This document shows, in pieces, positions 36,634-44,637 of a stretch of DNA of 64,000 bases (within the stretch, counting starts at the first letter, position 1; each line of letters starts with the position of its first letter). The stretch lies in assembly GCA_963788145.1 (NCBI GenBank), contig CAWBFQ010000007.1, positions 186,001-250,000 of the forward strand, written 5' to 3'. A model generated the notes under the pieces. That model was not told where the DNA came from, searched no databases, and worked only from the letters and a program-made list of their open reading frames with translations. A program made the position numbers and the translations under genes. Source of the stretch: UTCFX2 sp963788145 (GTDB taxonomy: Bacteria; Chloroflexota; Anaerolineae; Anaerolineales; UBA4823).

Positions 36634-38117
36634 ACCCCTCACAAACAGAAATGCAGAACGGCGATACAGAACATCACATCGCATGGCATCTTTCGCCTGA
36701 TCGCTTATTTGATCCTGATCCCTCGGTGCGCAATCTGGCTCGCCAATTGTATCGTACGGTGGCGAATGAGCCAATTATCAGCCCGCATGGACATATCGAT
36801 ATCAGATTGCTGGCGGACCCGGATGCCAGCTACGGATCGCCGACTGAATTGTTGATTATCCCGGATCACTATGTATTTCGTACGTTGCACTCGCAGGGCA
36901 TCCCCCTGGAGGCGCTGGGAATCCCGACTTCGGAGAGGGGCGCCGTGGGACCTGAAACCAGTTCTGCCGATCATCGTAAGATCTGGCAACTCTTCGGCGA
37001 GAATTTTTACCTGTTTCGTGGAACGCCCACTGGCCTCTGGCTGGCGCATGAGCTAATAGAAGTGTTTGGTGTGCAGAAGAAATTGAGCGGCGATACCGCC
37101 CAGGAAGTCTACGACCAGATCTCAGATTGCCTGGCTTCGCCCGAATTTAGCCCGCGCCGCATGTATGAGCGGATGAATATCGCCGTGTTATGCACCACCG
37201 ACCCGGCCTGGGATCGTTTGGAACAGCACCAGGCATTGCTTGCCTCAGAGTGGAAAGCCCAGGTCTGCCCCACATTCAGACCTGATGGAGTGGTCAACCT
37301 GGATTTCCCTGGCTGGCTTACGAACATCCACAAACTCGAAGACGCCACCGGGATCGGAATTGGATCGTATAAAGCTCTTATTCAAGCATTAGAGTTGCAG
37401 CGGGCATACTTTAAAGCGCTGGGAGCGAAGGCGACGGATCACGCTGCCCTGACTTCGTTTACCCAGGAATTGACTGCCGACCAGGCTGAAACCATCTTTC
37501 AGCGCGCCTTACAGGGCCAGTTACAGGCGGGCGACAGCGAGCAATTTACCGGCCATATGCTGATGGAGATGGCTCGCATGAGCATAGAGGATGGGCTGGT
37601 GATGCAGCTTCATCCCGGATCGCTGCGCGATTATGATCACGCCTTCTTTGAGCGTTTTGGGCGCGATAAAGGCGCGGATATCCCGATCGCGCATGAATTT
37701 ACCCGTTCGCTGCAGCCGCTGTTGTCAAAATATGGATGCGACGCGCGCCTGCGCCTGATCCTGTTCACACTCGATGAGGCTACCTATGCCCGCGATCTGG
37801 CTCCGCTGGCTGGCTTTTATCCCAGCTTGTTGATTGGACCACCCTGGTGGTTTTATGACAGTTTGAACGGTATGCGGCGCTATTTTGACCTTGTCGTCGA
37901 GACCGCCGGTCTGTACAATACGGCCGGCTTTAATGACGATACGCGTGCTTTTCCCTCCATCCCGGCACGTCACGATGTCTGGCGGCGCGCCAGCGCAAAC
38001 TGGTTGGCTAATTTGGTCTTGCGTGGCGTGATAGACGAGCAAGATGCCAGTCTGATGATCCATGAATTGTCCACCGGCCTAGCCCGCAAAGCCTACCGTC
38101 TCGTTGAGACGCCCTGA
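36630..38117 (+). CDS. uxaC: glucuronate isomerase
   Basis: 495 residues from the ATG at 36630, which overlaps the previous stop (ATGA); an ATG at 36618 is possible. Family motifs: NEPIISPHGHIDIRLLADPD (metal-binding His pair) and IPDHYVFRTLHSQG. Isomerises D-glucuronate to D-fructuronate and D-galacturonate to D-tagaturonate. The N-terminal MQNGDTEHHIAWHL is partly encoded by a dispersed palindromic element and precedes the conserved start. First enzyme of the uronate branch. Confidence 0.94.
   Translation: MNPSQTEMQNGDTEHHIAWHLSPDRLFDPDPSVRNLARQLYRTVANEPIISPHGHIDIRLLADPDASYGSPTELLIIPDHYVFRTLHSQGIPLEALGIPTSERGAVGPETSSADHRKIWQLFGENFYLFRGTPTGLWLAHELIEVFGVQKKLSGDTAQEVYDQISDCLASPEFSPRRMYERMNIAVLCTTDPAWDRLEQHQALLASEWKAQVCPTFRPDGVVNLDFPGWLTNIHKLEDATGIGIGSYKALIQALELQRAYFKALGAKATDHAALTSFTQELTADQAETIFQRALQGQLQAGDSEQFTGHMLMEMARMSIEDGLVMQLHPGSLRDYDHAFFERFGRDKGADIPIAHEFTRSLQPLLSKYGCDARLRLILFTLDEATYARDLAPLAGFYPSLLIGPPWWFYDSLNGMRRYFDLVVETAGLYNTAGFNDDTRAFPSIPARHDVWRRASANWLANLVLRGVIDEQDASLMIHELSTGLARKAYRLVETP
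36660..36682 (+). repeat. dispersed palindromic element within the uxaC N-terminus
   Basis: GGCGATACAGAACATC then ACATCGC: the element with a five-base duplication of its right arm, read in frame as GDTEHHI. Confidence 0.6.
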
Positions 38118-38128
38118 GGAGTGATCGC

Positions 38129-39640
38129 ATGAATCCAAACTCATTTCTAAATTTATACCTGGCTTCAAAGATAGAAGTCGATGGCAGGATATTCCAATTA
38201 TGCCAGTTAGATTCGGGTGAGAAGAGATTGATCATCACCGAGCGATATCCCGAATCTCCCACCAGCCTCAGCAGCGTGCCAACCCAATTTGAAGGCGCTC
38301 TCCCATTTGACGGATGTGGATCGGAACTCGAATCGGTCTGGCATTGCCCGACGACAGCGCATAATGCGGCTTTGCTTCGGGCTGCCCTTCCCTGGCTGCG
38401 ACCATCTAAATTGGGCCTCCAGACATCTTTCGGTTTTGGAGATCGTTTGGGCCTGGCGACTCCCGGACACATTGCTGCGCTGGAAGATACAGTGTCACCG
38501 CGAAGTTCTATTTTGCCCATCTTTGCTCAGCAATCGGTGCGTGAAAACGCTCGCACCGGCCGTACACCCCAATCGGTTCTTGATGATGCCATGTGGGGCG
38601 TCTTTGAGAAGGGCTGGCGTTTTGCCTGGGGAGCTGACGCCGATCATTTGAAAACCATTCAGGATATCGATGTCTTTCTGGCGGCAGGTTACACCTTCAT
38701 CACTTTTGATCCGGGTGCATACGTGGATAGCGCTGCGGATACCGATTCGCTCGAGGTGCTGCGCTCCAAGGTCTCTGAGTTGCCTTGGATTAGACTGCAT
38801 AGTTCGCCCGAAGAGATGATTCGTGAATTCCTGGGAGTCCGGTTTGAGCCAGGCGGGTTAGAATTTAGTGAAACGATCCTTCTGCGAGCGGCTGCAAAAT
38901 ATGGGCGCGCAGTAGCTCAGGCTGCAGACTTGTATCGTCATCTGGAAAAATCTTCCGATACTCCTTTCGGCGGGGAGTTGCCTTTTGATGTCGAGATCTC
39001 GGTCGACGAAACGGACACGCCCACATCGATCTATGAGCATTTTTGGATTGCTCACCAACTCCATCGCTTAGATGTGCACTGGGTCAGCCTGGCTCCGCGT
39101 TTTGTTGGCCGGTTTGAGAAAGGCGTCGACTATATCGGGTCCTTGGATGAATTTGCTGAGGATGTGCAGAAACATGCAGACCTGGCGCGTGCGTTGGGTC
39201 CTTATAAGATCAGCCTGCATTCCGGTTCGGACAAATTCAGCATCTATCCATTAGCACAAGCTGCGACTGATGGACTGATCCATGTGAAAACCGCTGGTAC
39301 ATCATATCTGGAAGCATTGCGGGTTTTGGCGCAAGCTGAGCCGCCTCTTTTCCGTCAAATTTTGGATTTCAGTCGCCAGCGCTATGAAACCGATCGGGCC
39401 ACCTATCATGTCTCGGCTGAATTGGCTAGGGTCCCCGCATCAGCATCGCTTGCAGATGCCGATCTTCCTGGTTTACTGGATGATTTCCACGCTCGCCAGG
39501 TGCTGCATGTTGCTTATGGTTCTGCCCTGGATGATTTTGGAGACGAATTGAAGCAAATTCTAAAATCAAATCAAGAGTTATATGATGACACCTTGAGGCG
39601 TCATTTTGATAGACATCTCGCCCCATTTCGGTCAACCTGA
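38129..39640 (+). CDS. uxaE: tagaturonate/fructuronate epimerase
   Basis: 503 residues, matching the UxaE family (PF16257): FGFGDRLGLATPGHIAAL, AWGADADHLKT, DVEISVDETDTPTS, and LHSGSDKFSIYPLA. The enzyme epimerises D-tagaturonate to D-fructuronate, letting galacturonate enter through the glucuronate branch. Starts 11 bp after uxaC with GAGGAGTGATCGC upstream. Identified by recall of family motifs; no search was run. Confidence 0.87.
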   Translation: MNPNSFLNLYLASKIEVDGRIFQLCQLDSGEKRLIITERYPESPTSLSSVPTQFEGALPFDGCGSELESVWHCPTTAHNAALLRAALPWLRPSKLGLQTSFGFGDRLGLATPGHIAALEDTVSPRSSILPIFAQQSVRENARTGRTPQSVLDDAMWGVFEKGWRFAWGADADHLKTIQDIDVFLAAGYTFITFDPGAYVDSAADTDSLEVLRSKVSELPWIRLHSSPEEMIREFLGVRFEPGGLEFSETILLRAAAKYGRAVAQAADLYRHLEKSSDTPFGGELPFDVEISVDETDTPTSIYEHFWIAHQLHRLDVHWVSLAPRFVGRFEKGVDYIGSLDEFAEDVQKHADLARALGPYKISLHSGSDKFSIYPLAQAATDGLIHVKTAGTSYLEALRVLAQAEPPLFRQILDFSRQRYETDRATYHVSAELARVPASASLADADLPGLLDDFHARQVLHVAYGSALDDFGDELKQILKSNQELYDDTLRRHFDRHLAPFRST

Positions 39641-39735
39641 GACAAATTTCTTTGTACGGTCAATCGTGCTGACTACTGATCAAACAAGGAGATGATAAGA
39701 AATGAGAGCAAAAACTAATTGAGCAGGAAGAACTA

Positions 39736-40569
39736 ATGAAAAAAGATATTCTCCAAGAATTATTCAATATCTCTGGCCAGGTTGCTGTTGTGACCGGCGG
39801 CGGTGGTGTATTATGTTCGGAAATAGCCCGGATGCTGGCTTCTGTGGGTGTGAAGACAGCCGTACTGGATATTTCTTTGGATGCGGCTCAGGTCGTTGCG
39901 GATGAAATCCGAGCGGCTGGCGGCGCGGCAATTGCTGTGCATTGCGATGTACTGGATAAGACGAGCGTCGAGCAGGCTGCTGGCACTATTATAGAAGCAT
40001 TCGATCATGTCGATATCCTGATCAATGGCGCTGGCGGGAATAAAAAGCAAGCCACAACCAGCGCTGAGATGAGTTTCTTTGATATCCCCGCAGATGCAGT
40101 CCAATGGGTTTTTAACCTGAATATCATAGGTACACTGTTGCCCAGCCAGGTGTTTGGGAAAATCATGGCGGGTCAAGGCCATGGTGTGATCCTCAATATT
40201 TCATCGATGAACGCTTATCGGCCATTGACGCGCGTGCCGGCTTATTCAGCGGCAAAAGCGGCGGTGAGCAATTTCACCCAATGGCTGGCTGTGCATATCG
40301 CCCAGGAATATTCTCCCAAAATTCGCGTCAATGCGATTGCTCCAGGTTTTTTGATTACTGAGCAGAATCGATTTCTGGTCACAGACGCTGAGACTGGTGG
40401 GCTGACCCCGCGCGGCCAAAAAATCATCGATCATACTCCGCTGGGTCGTTTTCAAACACCTGAAGAATTGCTGAGCACGGTTGTATGGCTGATCTCGCCG
40501 GGCGCAAGCGCGATTACAGGGATTATTATCCCGATTGATGGCGGTTTTTCCGCTTATAGCGGTGTATAG
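39736..40569 (+). CDS. SDR-family fructuronate reductase / mannonate oxidoreductase
   Basis: 277 residues. Rossmann motif VTGGGGVLCSEIA, NGAGGNKK, catalytic Ser in NISSMNAY and YxxxK in YSAAKAAVSN, then NAIAPGFLITEQNRFLV. This long-loop SDR matches UxuB of the Bacillus type, reducing D-fructuronate to D-mannonate with NAD(P)H. Position between uxaE and the LarA-like gene fits. Preceded by a 95-bp gap, with AGGAAG upstream of the ATG. Confidence 0.85.
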   Translation: MKKDILQELFNISGQVAVVTGGGGVLCSEIARMLASVGVKTAVLDISLDAAQVVADEIRAAGGAAIAVHCDVLDKTSVEQAAGTIIEAFDHVDILINGAGGNKKQATTSAEMSFFDIPADAVQWVFNLNIIGTLLPSQVFGKIMAGQGHGVILNISSMNAYRPLTRVPAYSAAKAAVSNFTQWLAVHIAQEYSPKIRVNAIAPGFLITEQNRFLVTDAETGGLTPRGQKIIDHTPLGRFQTPEELLSTVVWLISPGASAITGIIIPIDGGFSAYSGV

Positions 40570-40579
40570 GCAGGTTCTT

Positions 40580-41845
40580 ATGAGTGTGATTGGGTTTGGA
40601 AACCCCCACAAATTTTTGACTGAAGCAGAAGTTGAGGCCATCCTGGCAGCAGGATTGGAAGGCATGAAGTTGGATGGAGGCAAGGTATTGGTGCTCATTC
40701 CCGATCTGACCCGCACGATGCCCATGCCGCTGTTCTTTCGCTTGCTGGCCAGGATACTCTCCGGGCGGGTTGCTGCGCTGGATTATTTGGTCGCTTTGGG
40801 GACCCATCCGCCTCTGTCAGAGACGGAATTGCTCCGTCTGGTCGGGATAACCGCGCAACAAAAAGCAGGCCCCTATCGCCATATCCATTTATTCAACCAT
40901 GCCTGGGATGACCCACAGGCTCTCACTACGCTGGGGGTAATTTCGAAGGATGAAATGTGGGAGATTTCGCAAGGCAAGCTCGCAGTTGACGTTCCAGTCC
41001 AACTGAACCGACTGATACTCGAATATGATCATCTTCTGATCTGTGGTCCGGTTTTTCCGCATGAGGTGGTTGGTTTCTCCGGCGGAAATAAATATTTCTT
41101 CCCTGGCATTGCCGGTAGAGAGATCATAGATTTTACGCATTGGTTAGGCGCTCTCATTACATCCTATTCGCTCATCGGCGTCAAGGATTCCCCTGTAAGG
41201 CAGGTGATCAACCGGGCTGCGTCCTTTATCCCTAGGCCAAGACATGCCCTGTGCTCGGTGCTGACAACAGATGGGTTGCATGGCCTTTTCGTTGGTGGGC
41301 CGGAGCAGGCCTTTTCATCCGCAGCGGACCTGTCCGCCCAGGTCCATATTCGTTGGATGGACCGAGAAACAGGACGAGTTCCTTTTCAAAAGGTGCTTTC
41401 CGTTCTCCCTGAGATGTATAGCGAGATCTGGACGGGCGCAAAGGGGATGTATAAACTGGAGCCTGTGGTGGCCGATGGCGGGGAGTTGATCATCTATGCT
41501 CCGCATATCCACGACTTTAGTATTGTGCATGGCCCGGTCATCCGACAGATTGGCTATCATGTCCGCGATTATTTTGTCAAGCAATGGGAACGTTTCTCTC
41601 AATATCCCTGGGGCGTCCTGGCGCATTCCACCCACCTGCGCGGAATCGGCGAGTATCAAGATGGCATTGAACGTCCGCGCGTCCAGGTCACGCTTGCAAC
41701 CGCGATTTCTGAAGAAGAGTGTCGGGCTGTCAATTTAGGGTACCGTTCCCCCGAATCAATCCGTTTAGAGGAATGGGCAGATCGCGAATCGGAGGGCATT
41801 CTACTTGTTCCGCATGCCGGTGAAATTTTATATCGGCTGAAGTAG
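40580..41845 (+). CDS. LarA-like nickel-dependent 2-hydroxyacid racemase/epimerase
   Basis: 421 residues from the ATG at 40580 (the open frame starts inside the SDR gene). DUF2088/LarA family: DLTRTMPMP, ALGTHPPLSETE (first pincer-ligand His), then FPHEVVGFSGGNKYFFPGIA with the His and Lys that bind the nickel-pincer nucleotide, and AHSTHLRG. LarA enzymes invert C2 of 2-hydroxy acids by a hydride-transfer mechanism. Mannonate and gluconate are C2 epimers, and the gene lies between the mannonate-forming SDR and 6-phosphogluconate dehydrogenase, so a mannonate/gluconate epimerase is the best context-based guess. The cofactor genes larB, larC and larE are not in the window. Confidence 0.83.
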   Translation: MSVIGFGNPHKFLTEAEVEAILAAGLEGMKLDGGKVLVLIPDLTRTMPMPLFFRLLARILSGRVAALDYLVALGTHPPLSETELLRLVGITAQQKAGPYRHIHLFNHAWDDPQALTTLGVISKDEMWEISQGKLAVDVPVQLNRLILEYDHLLICGPVFPHEVVGFSGGNKYFFPGIAGREIIDFTHWLGALITSYSLIGVKDSPVRQVINRAASFIPRPRHALCSVLTTDGLHGLFVGGPEQAFSSAADLSAQVHIRWMDRETGRVPFQKVLSVLPEMYSEIWTGAKGMYKLEPVVADGGELIIYAPHIHDFSIVHGPVIRQIGYHVRDYFVKQWERFSQYPWGVLAHSTHLRGIGEYQDGIERPRVQVTLATAISEEECRAVNLGYRSPESIRLEEWADRESEGILLVPHAGEILYRLK

Positions 41846-41879
41846 TTTTTAATGCCTATGAGTAGGCAGTGAGATGGTC

Positions 41880-41938
41880 GGCGCCGAAACAGGCGCCAGA
41901 CTGTCAATCGATGACAACCGAACAGTCTGTCTAAAGGA
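41880..41938 (+). repeat. paired hairpins in the leader of gnd
   Basis: First hairpin: GGCGCC, loop GAAACA, GGCGCC (41880-41897). Second: AGACTGT (41898-41904) paired with ACAGTCT (41932-41938), with an inner TGTCA/TGACA stem competing for pairing. No T-run. It may be an RNA processing or attenuation structure just before the ribosome site AAAGGAG of gnd. Confidence 0.45.
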
Positions 41939-41949
41939 GATATAGAAAT

Positions 41950-43380
41950 ATGGGAAACGCCAACATCGGGATTATCGGTCTGGGGGTGATGGGGTCTAAC
42001 CTGGCATTAAATATCGAAAGAAATGGATTTGTAGTTGCTGGTTACGACCTGGACATCACAAAAATGATGGCATTCCTGCGAGGGCCAGCCGCAGGTAAAA
42101 ACATCCTGGGCGTAAAATCGCCGGAAGAATTGATGTCCGTGCTGGAAAAACCCCGCCAAATCCTGATGATGGTTCCCGCAGGCGCGCCAGTGGACAGCGC
42201 TATAGCCCATCTGAAGCCGCATCTCGAACCGGGGGATATCCTGATTGATGCGGGCAACTCATTTTTTATGGATACAGAACGCCGCAGCAAGGCGCTGGAG
42301 ATGGAAGGCTTAAACTATATTGGAACTGGCGTTTCCGGCGGGGAAGAGGGCGCCCTGTGGGGGCCCAGCATCATGCCCGCCGGCCAACCAGAAGCATGGC
42401 ATGCGCTGGAACCGATTTTTCGGGCAATTGCTGCCAAGGCCGATGATGGCCAACCCTGCGTCGCCTATATGGGACCACGTGGAGCCGGTCACTACGTCAA
42501 GATGGTTCATAACGGAATTGAGTATGGCGACATGCAGTTAATTGCTGAAGCCTATGATATCCTGCATCGCGGCCTCGGGTTGAGCAATTCCCAATTAAAC
42601 GCGGTTTTTGATGAATGGAATCAAGGCGAGTTAAAATCTTACTTGATCGAAATCAGCGCCCATATTTTCACCAGGGTTGACGCTGAAACCCATCAGGCAG
42701 TGGTAGATCTAATTCTGGATGAGGCTCAGCAAAAGGGAACGGGTAAATGGACCTCCCAGAATGCGCTCGATCTGGGCGCTCCGATCCCTACCATCAGTGC
42801 AGCGGTTGAATCGCGAATTCTCTCAGCTTACAAAAATGAGCGGATTGTCGCATCAACGATGCTGACCGGTCCTACTCCGCAAATCGATAGAGACTCCCAG
42901 CCAGAACGAATTTCGGAAGTGATTGGCTGGGTACGTGATGGCCTCTATGCCGCCAAGATTTGCTCGTATGCCCAGGGATTTGCCTTACTCCGCCTAGCCA
43001 GTAAGGAATATGACTACAACCTTAATTATGCCGAGATAGCTCAAATCTGGCGCGCCGGTTGTATTATCCGGGCCAGTTTCTTGAACGATGTCAGCCAGGC
43101 TTTTAGGCGTGATCTCGATCTTACAAATCTAATGATAGATCCAAATTTCTCGCGTGAGATGAATGCGCGCCAGCCAGCCTTGCGCCAGGTGGTTGTGCTG
43201 GCAGCCGAAAATGGCCTCCCGGCTCTGGCTTTTAGCTCGGCTTTGGCGTATTACGACGCCTATCGCAGCCGCCGCCTGCCAGCCAATTTGACCCAGGCCC
43301 AACGGGATTATTTCGGCGCCCACACGTATCGCCGCATTGATCGCGAAGGCGTTTTTCATACCCGCTGGATTGAAGAATGA
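41950..43380 (+). CDS. gnd: 6-phosphogluconate dehydrogenase, decarboxylating
   Basis: 476 residues, the full-length dimeric type. Rossmann motif IGIIGLGVMGSNLALNI, then DAGNSFFMDTERR, GTGVSGGEEGALWGPSIMPA, catalytic Lys in GAGHYVKMVHNGIEYGDMQL, KGTGKWTSQNALDLGAPIP. Oxidises 6-phosphogluconate to ribulose-5-phosphate and CO2 with NADP+ or NAD+. Its place inside a uronate operon is unusual, because the normal uronate route through 2-keto-3-deoxygluconate does not need it. Confidence 0.95.
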   Translation: MGNANIGIIGLGVMGSNLALNIERNGFVVAGYDLDITKMMAFLRGPAAGKNILGVKSPEELMSVLEKPRQILMMVPAGAPVDSAIAHLKPHLEPGDILIDAGNSFFMDTERRSKALEMEGLNYIGTGVSGGEEGALWGPSIMPAGQPEAWHALEPIFRAIAAKADDGQPCVAYMGPRGAGHYVKMVHNGIEYGDMQLIAEAYDILHRGLGLSNSQLNAVFDEWNQGELKSYLIEISAHIFTRVDAETHQAVVDLILDEAQQKGTGKWTSQNALDLGAPIPTISAAVESRILSAYKNERIVASTMLTGPTPQIDRDSQPERISEVIGWVRDGLYAAKICSYAQGFALLRLASKEYDYNLNYAEIAQIWRAGCIIRASFLNDVSQAFRRDLDLTNLMIDPNFSREMNARQPALRQVVVLAAENGLPALAFSSALAYYDAYRSRRLPANLTQAQRDYFGAHTYRRIDREGVFHTRWIEE

Positions 43381-43407
43381 CCTGCCCAGACGAGATGAAT
43401 ACTCGTT

Positions 43408-43425
43408 GCGATGTTCTGTATCGCC
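43408..43425 (-). repeat. dispersed palindromic element between gnd and the sugar kinase
   Basis: GCGATGTTCTGTATCGCC, the exact reverse complement of the unit found twice in the kinase gene. Intergenic copy. Confidence 0.7.
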
Positions 43426-43471
43426 TATCATTCATAGGACAGGCTACCAGCTTTTCCCAAGGAGATTACCC

Positions 43472-44623
43472 ATGAAAGCCGAAAAAAGTATCGACGAAAC
43501 CAGCTTCGCGAATGGATTGAATATCCGTAAAGATGGCGCATTGGATTTGCTCTCGCTAGGCGCGTTAGTTCATCGTTTGGATACTGGAATTGTTCCCTTT
43601 CGCAAAGCGACTGAATGTCAAATCCATGTCAGTGGAGGCGAGTTTAATGTGGCTGCCAATCTGGCCGATTGCTTTCGTCTGAAGACGGGGATCAGCTCGG
43701 CGATGGTGGATTATCCGGTCGGGGACCTGATCGCCGAGCGTGTCAAAGCGATGGGCGTGAAAGCTTTTTACAGGCGTTTCAAGCACAACGGCGTCAATGG
43801 CCCCAATATGGCAACGGTCTATAGTGATCGAGGCTTTGGGGTTCGCCCGCCGGTTGTGTTTTATAACCGTTCGAACGAAGCGGCTGCCCAACTCAAGCCA
43901 GGAGACTTCGATTGGGAAGCCATTTTTTCGAGCGGTGTGCGTTGGTTTCACAGCGGCGGAATTTTCGCCGCCTTGTCTGAGACAACGGGTGAATTGATCG
44001 TCGAAGGGATGAAAGCGGCTAAGGCTTTCGGCGTGGTCACTTCATTTGACTTGAATTATCGCGCTAAGCTGTGGAACATTTGGGGTGGAAATGAACGCGC
44101 CTCATCCGTGGTAAAACGGATTGTGGAAAATGTGGATGTGCTTGTCGGCAATGAGGAAGATTTGCAAATGGGGCTTGGAATTCCAGGGCCAAACGTTGGC
44201 GATACAGAACATCGCGGCGATACAGAACATCGCGCAGCCAAATCTAAATTAGACCCCAGCACATTCTTCGGCATGATCGATGAAGTGGTGAAGCTTTACC
44301 CGCATGTAAAGATTGTTGCGACGACTTTGCGAGAAGTCCACTCGACCAACCGGCACAGTTGGGGCGCGGTGGCATGGATCGATGGCAAGACCTATATTTC
44401 GCCAATCTGTGATCTCGATGTGTATGACCGCGTTGGTGGTGGAGATGGGTTCGCTTCCGGTTTTTTCTATGCACTGCTCACTGGCCAATCGCCCGAAGAC
44501 GCCATCAAGCTGGGGTGGGCGCACGGCGCGCTTTTGACTACTTTCCCAGGCGATACGACTATGGCAACTTTAGAACAGGTGCAGGCGTTTGCCGCTGGCG
44601 GGTCGGCTCGGATTCAACGCTGA
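43472..44623 (+). CDS. PfkB-family sugar kinase (probable 2-keto-3-deoxygluconate kinase)
   Basis: 383 residues from the ATG at 43472 (AAGGAG upstream; the open frame reaches back to 43337 with no family match). Ribokinase fold: ECQIHVSGGEFNVAANLADC, SFDLNYRAKLW, LVGNEEDLQMGLGI, and the active-site DRVGGGDGFASGFFYALLTG. The pattern matches KDG kinases, which make KDPG in uronate breakdown; a gluconate-type substrate cannot be excluded given the neighbours. Residues ~243-254 (GDTEHRGDTEHR) come from two tandem copies of the dispersed palindromic element inserted in frame in a surface loop. Confidence 0.87.
   Translation: MKAEKSIDETSFANGLNIRKDGALDLLSLGALVHRLDTGIVPFRKATECQIHVSGGEFNVAANLADCFRLKTGISSAMVDYPVGDLIAERVKAMGVKAFYRRFKHNGVNGPNMATVYSDRGFGVRPPVVFYNRSNEAAAQLKPGDFDWEAIFSSGVRWFHSGGIFAALSETTGELIVEGMKAAKAFGVVTSFDLNYRAKLWNIWGGNERASSVVKRIVENVDVLVGNEEDLQMGLGIPGPNVGDTEHRGDTEHRAAKSKLDPSTFFGMIDEVVKLYPHVKIVATTLREVHSTNRHSWGAVAWIDGKTYISPICDLDVYDRVGGGDGFASGFFYALLTGQSPEDAIKLGWAHGALLTTFPGDTTMATLEQVQAFAAGGSARIQR
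44198..44233 (+). repeat. two tandem in-frame copies of the dispersed palindromic element
   Basis: GGCGATACAGAACATCGC at 44198-44215 and again, identical, at 44216-44233, inside the sugar kinase coding region. Each encodes GDTEHR. The 18-bp unit has 5-bp pairing ends around an 8-base middle. Confidence 0.85.
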
Positions 44624-44637
44624 AAGCAGATTCCCGA

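Noticed and set aside
44198..44233. Tandem repeat as a CRISPR-like array
   Set aside because: Only two units with no spacers, inside an open frame.
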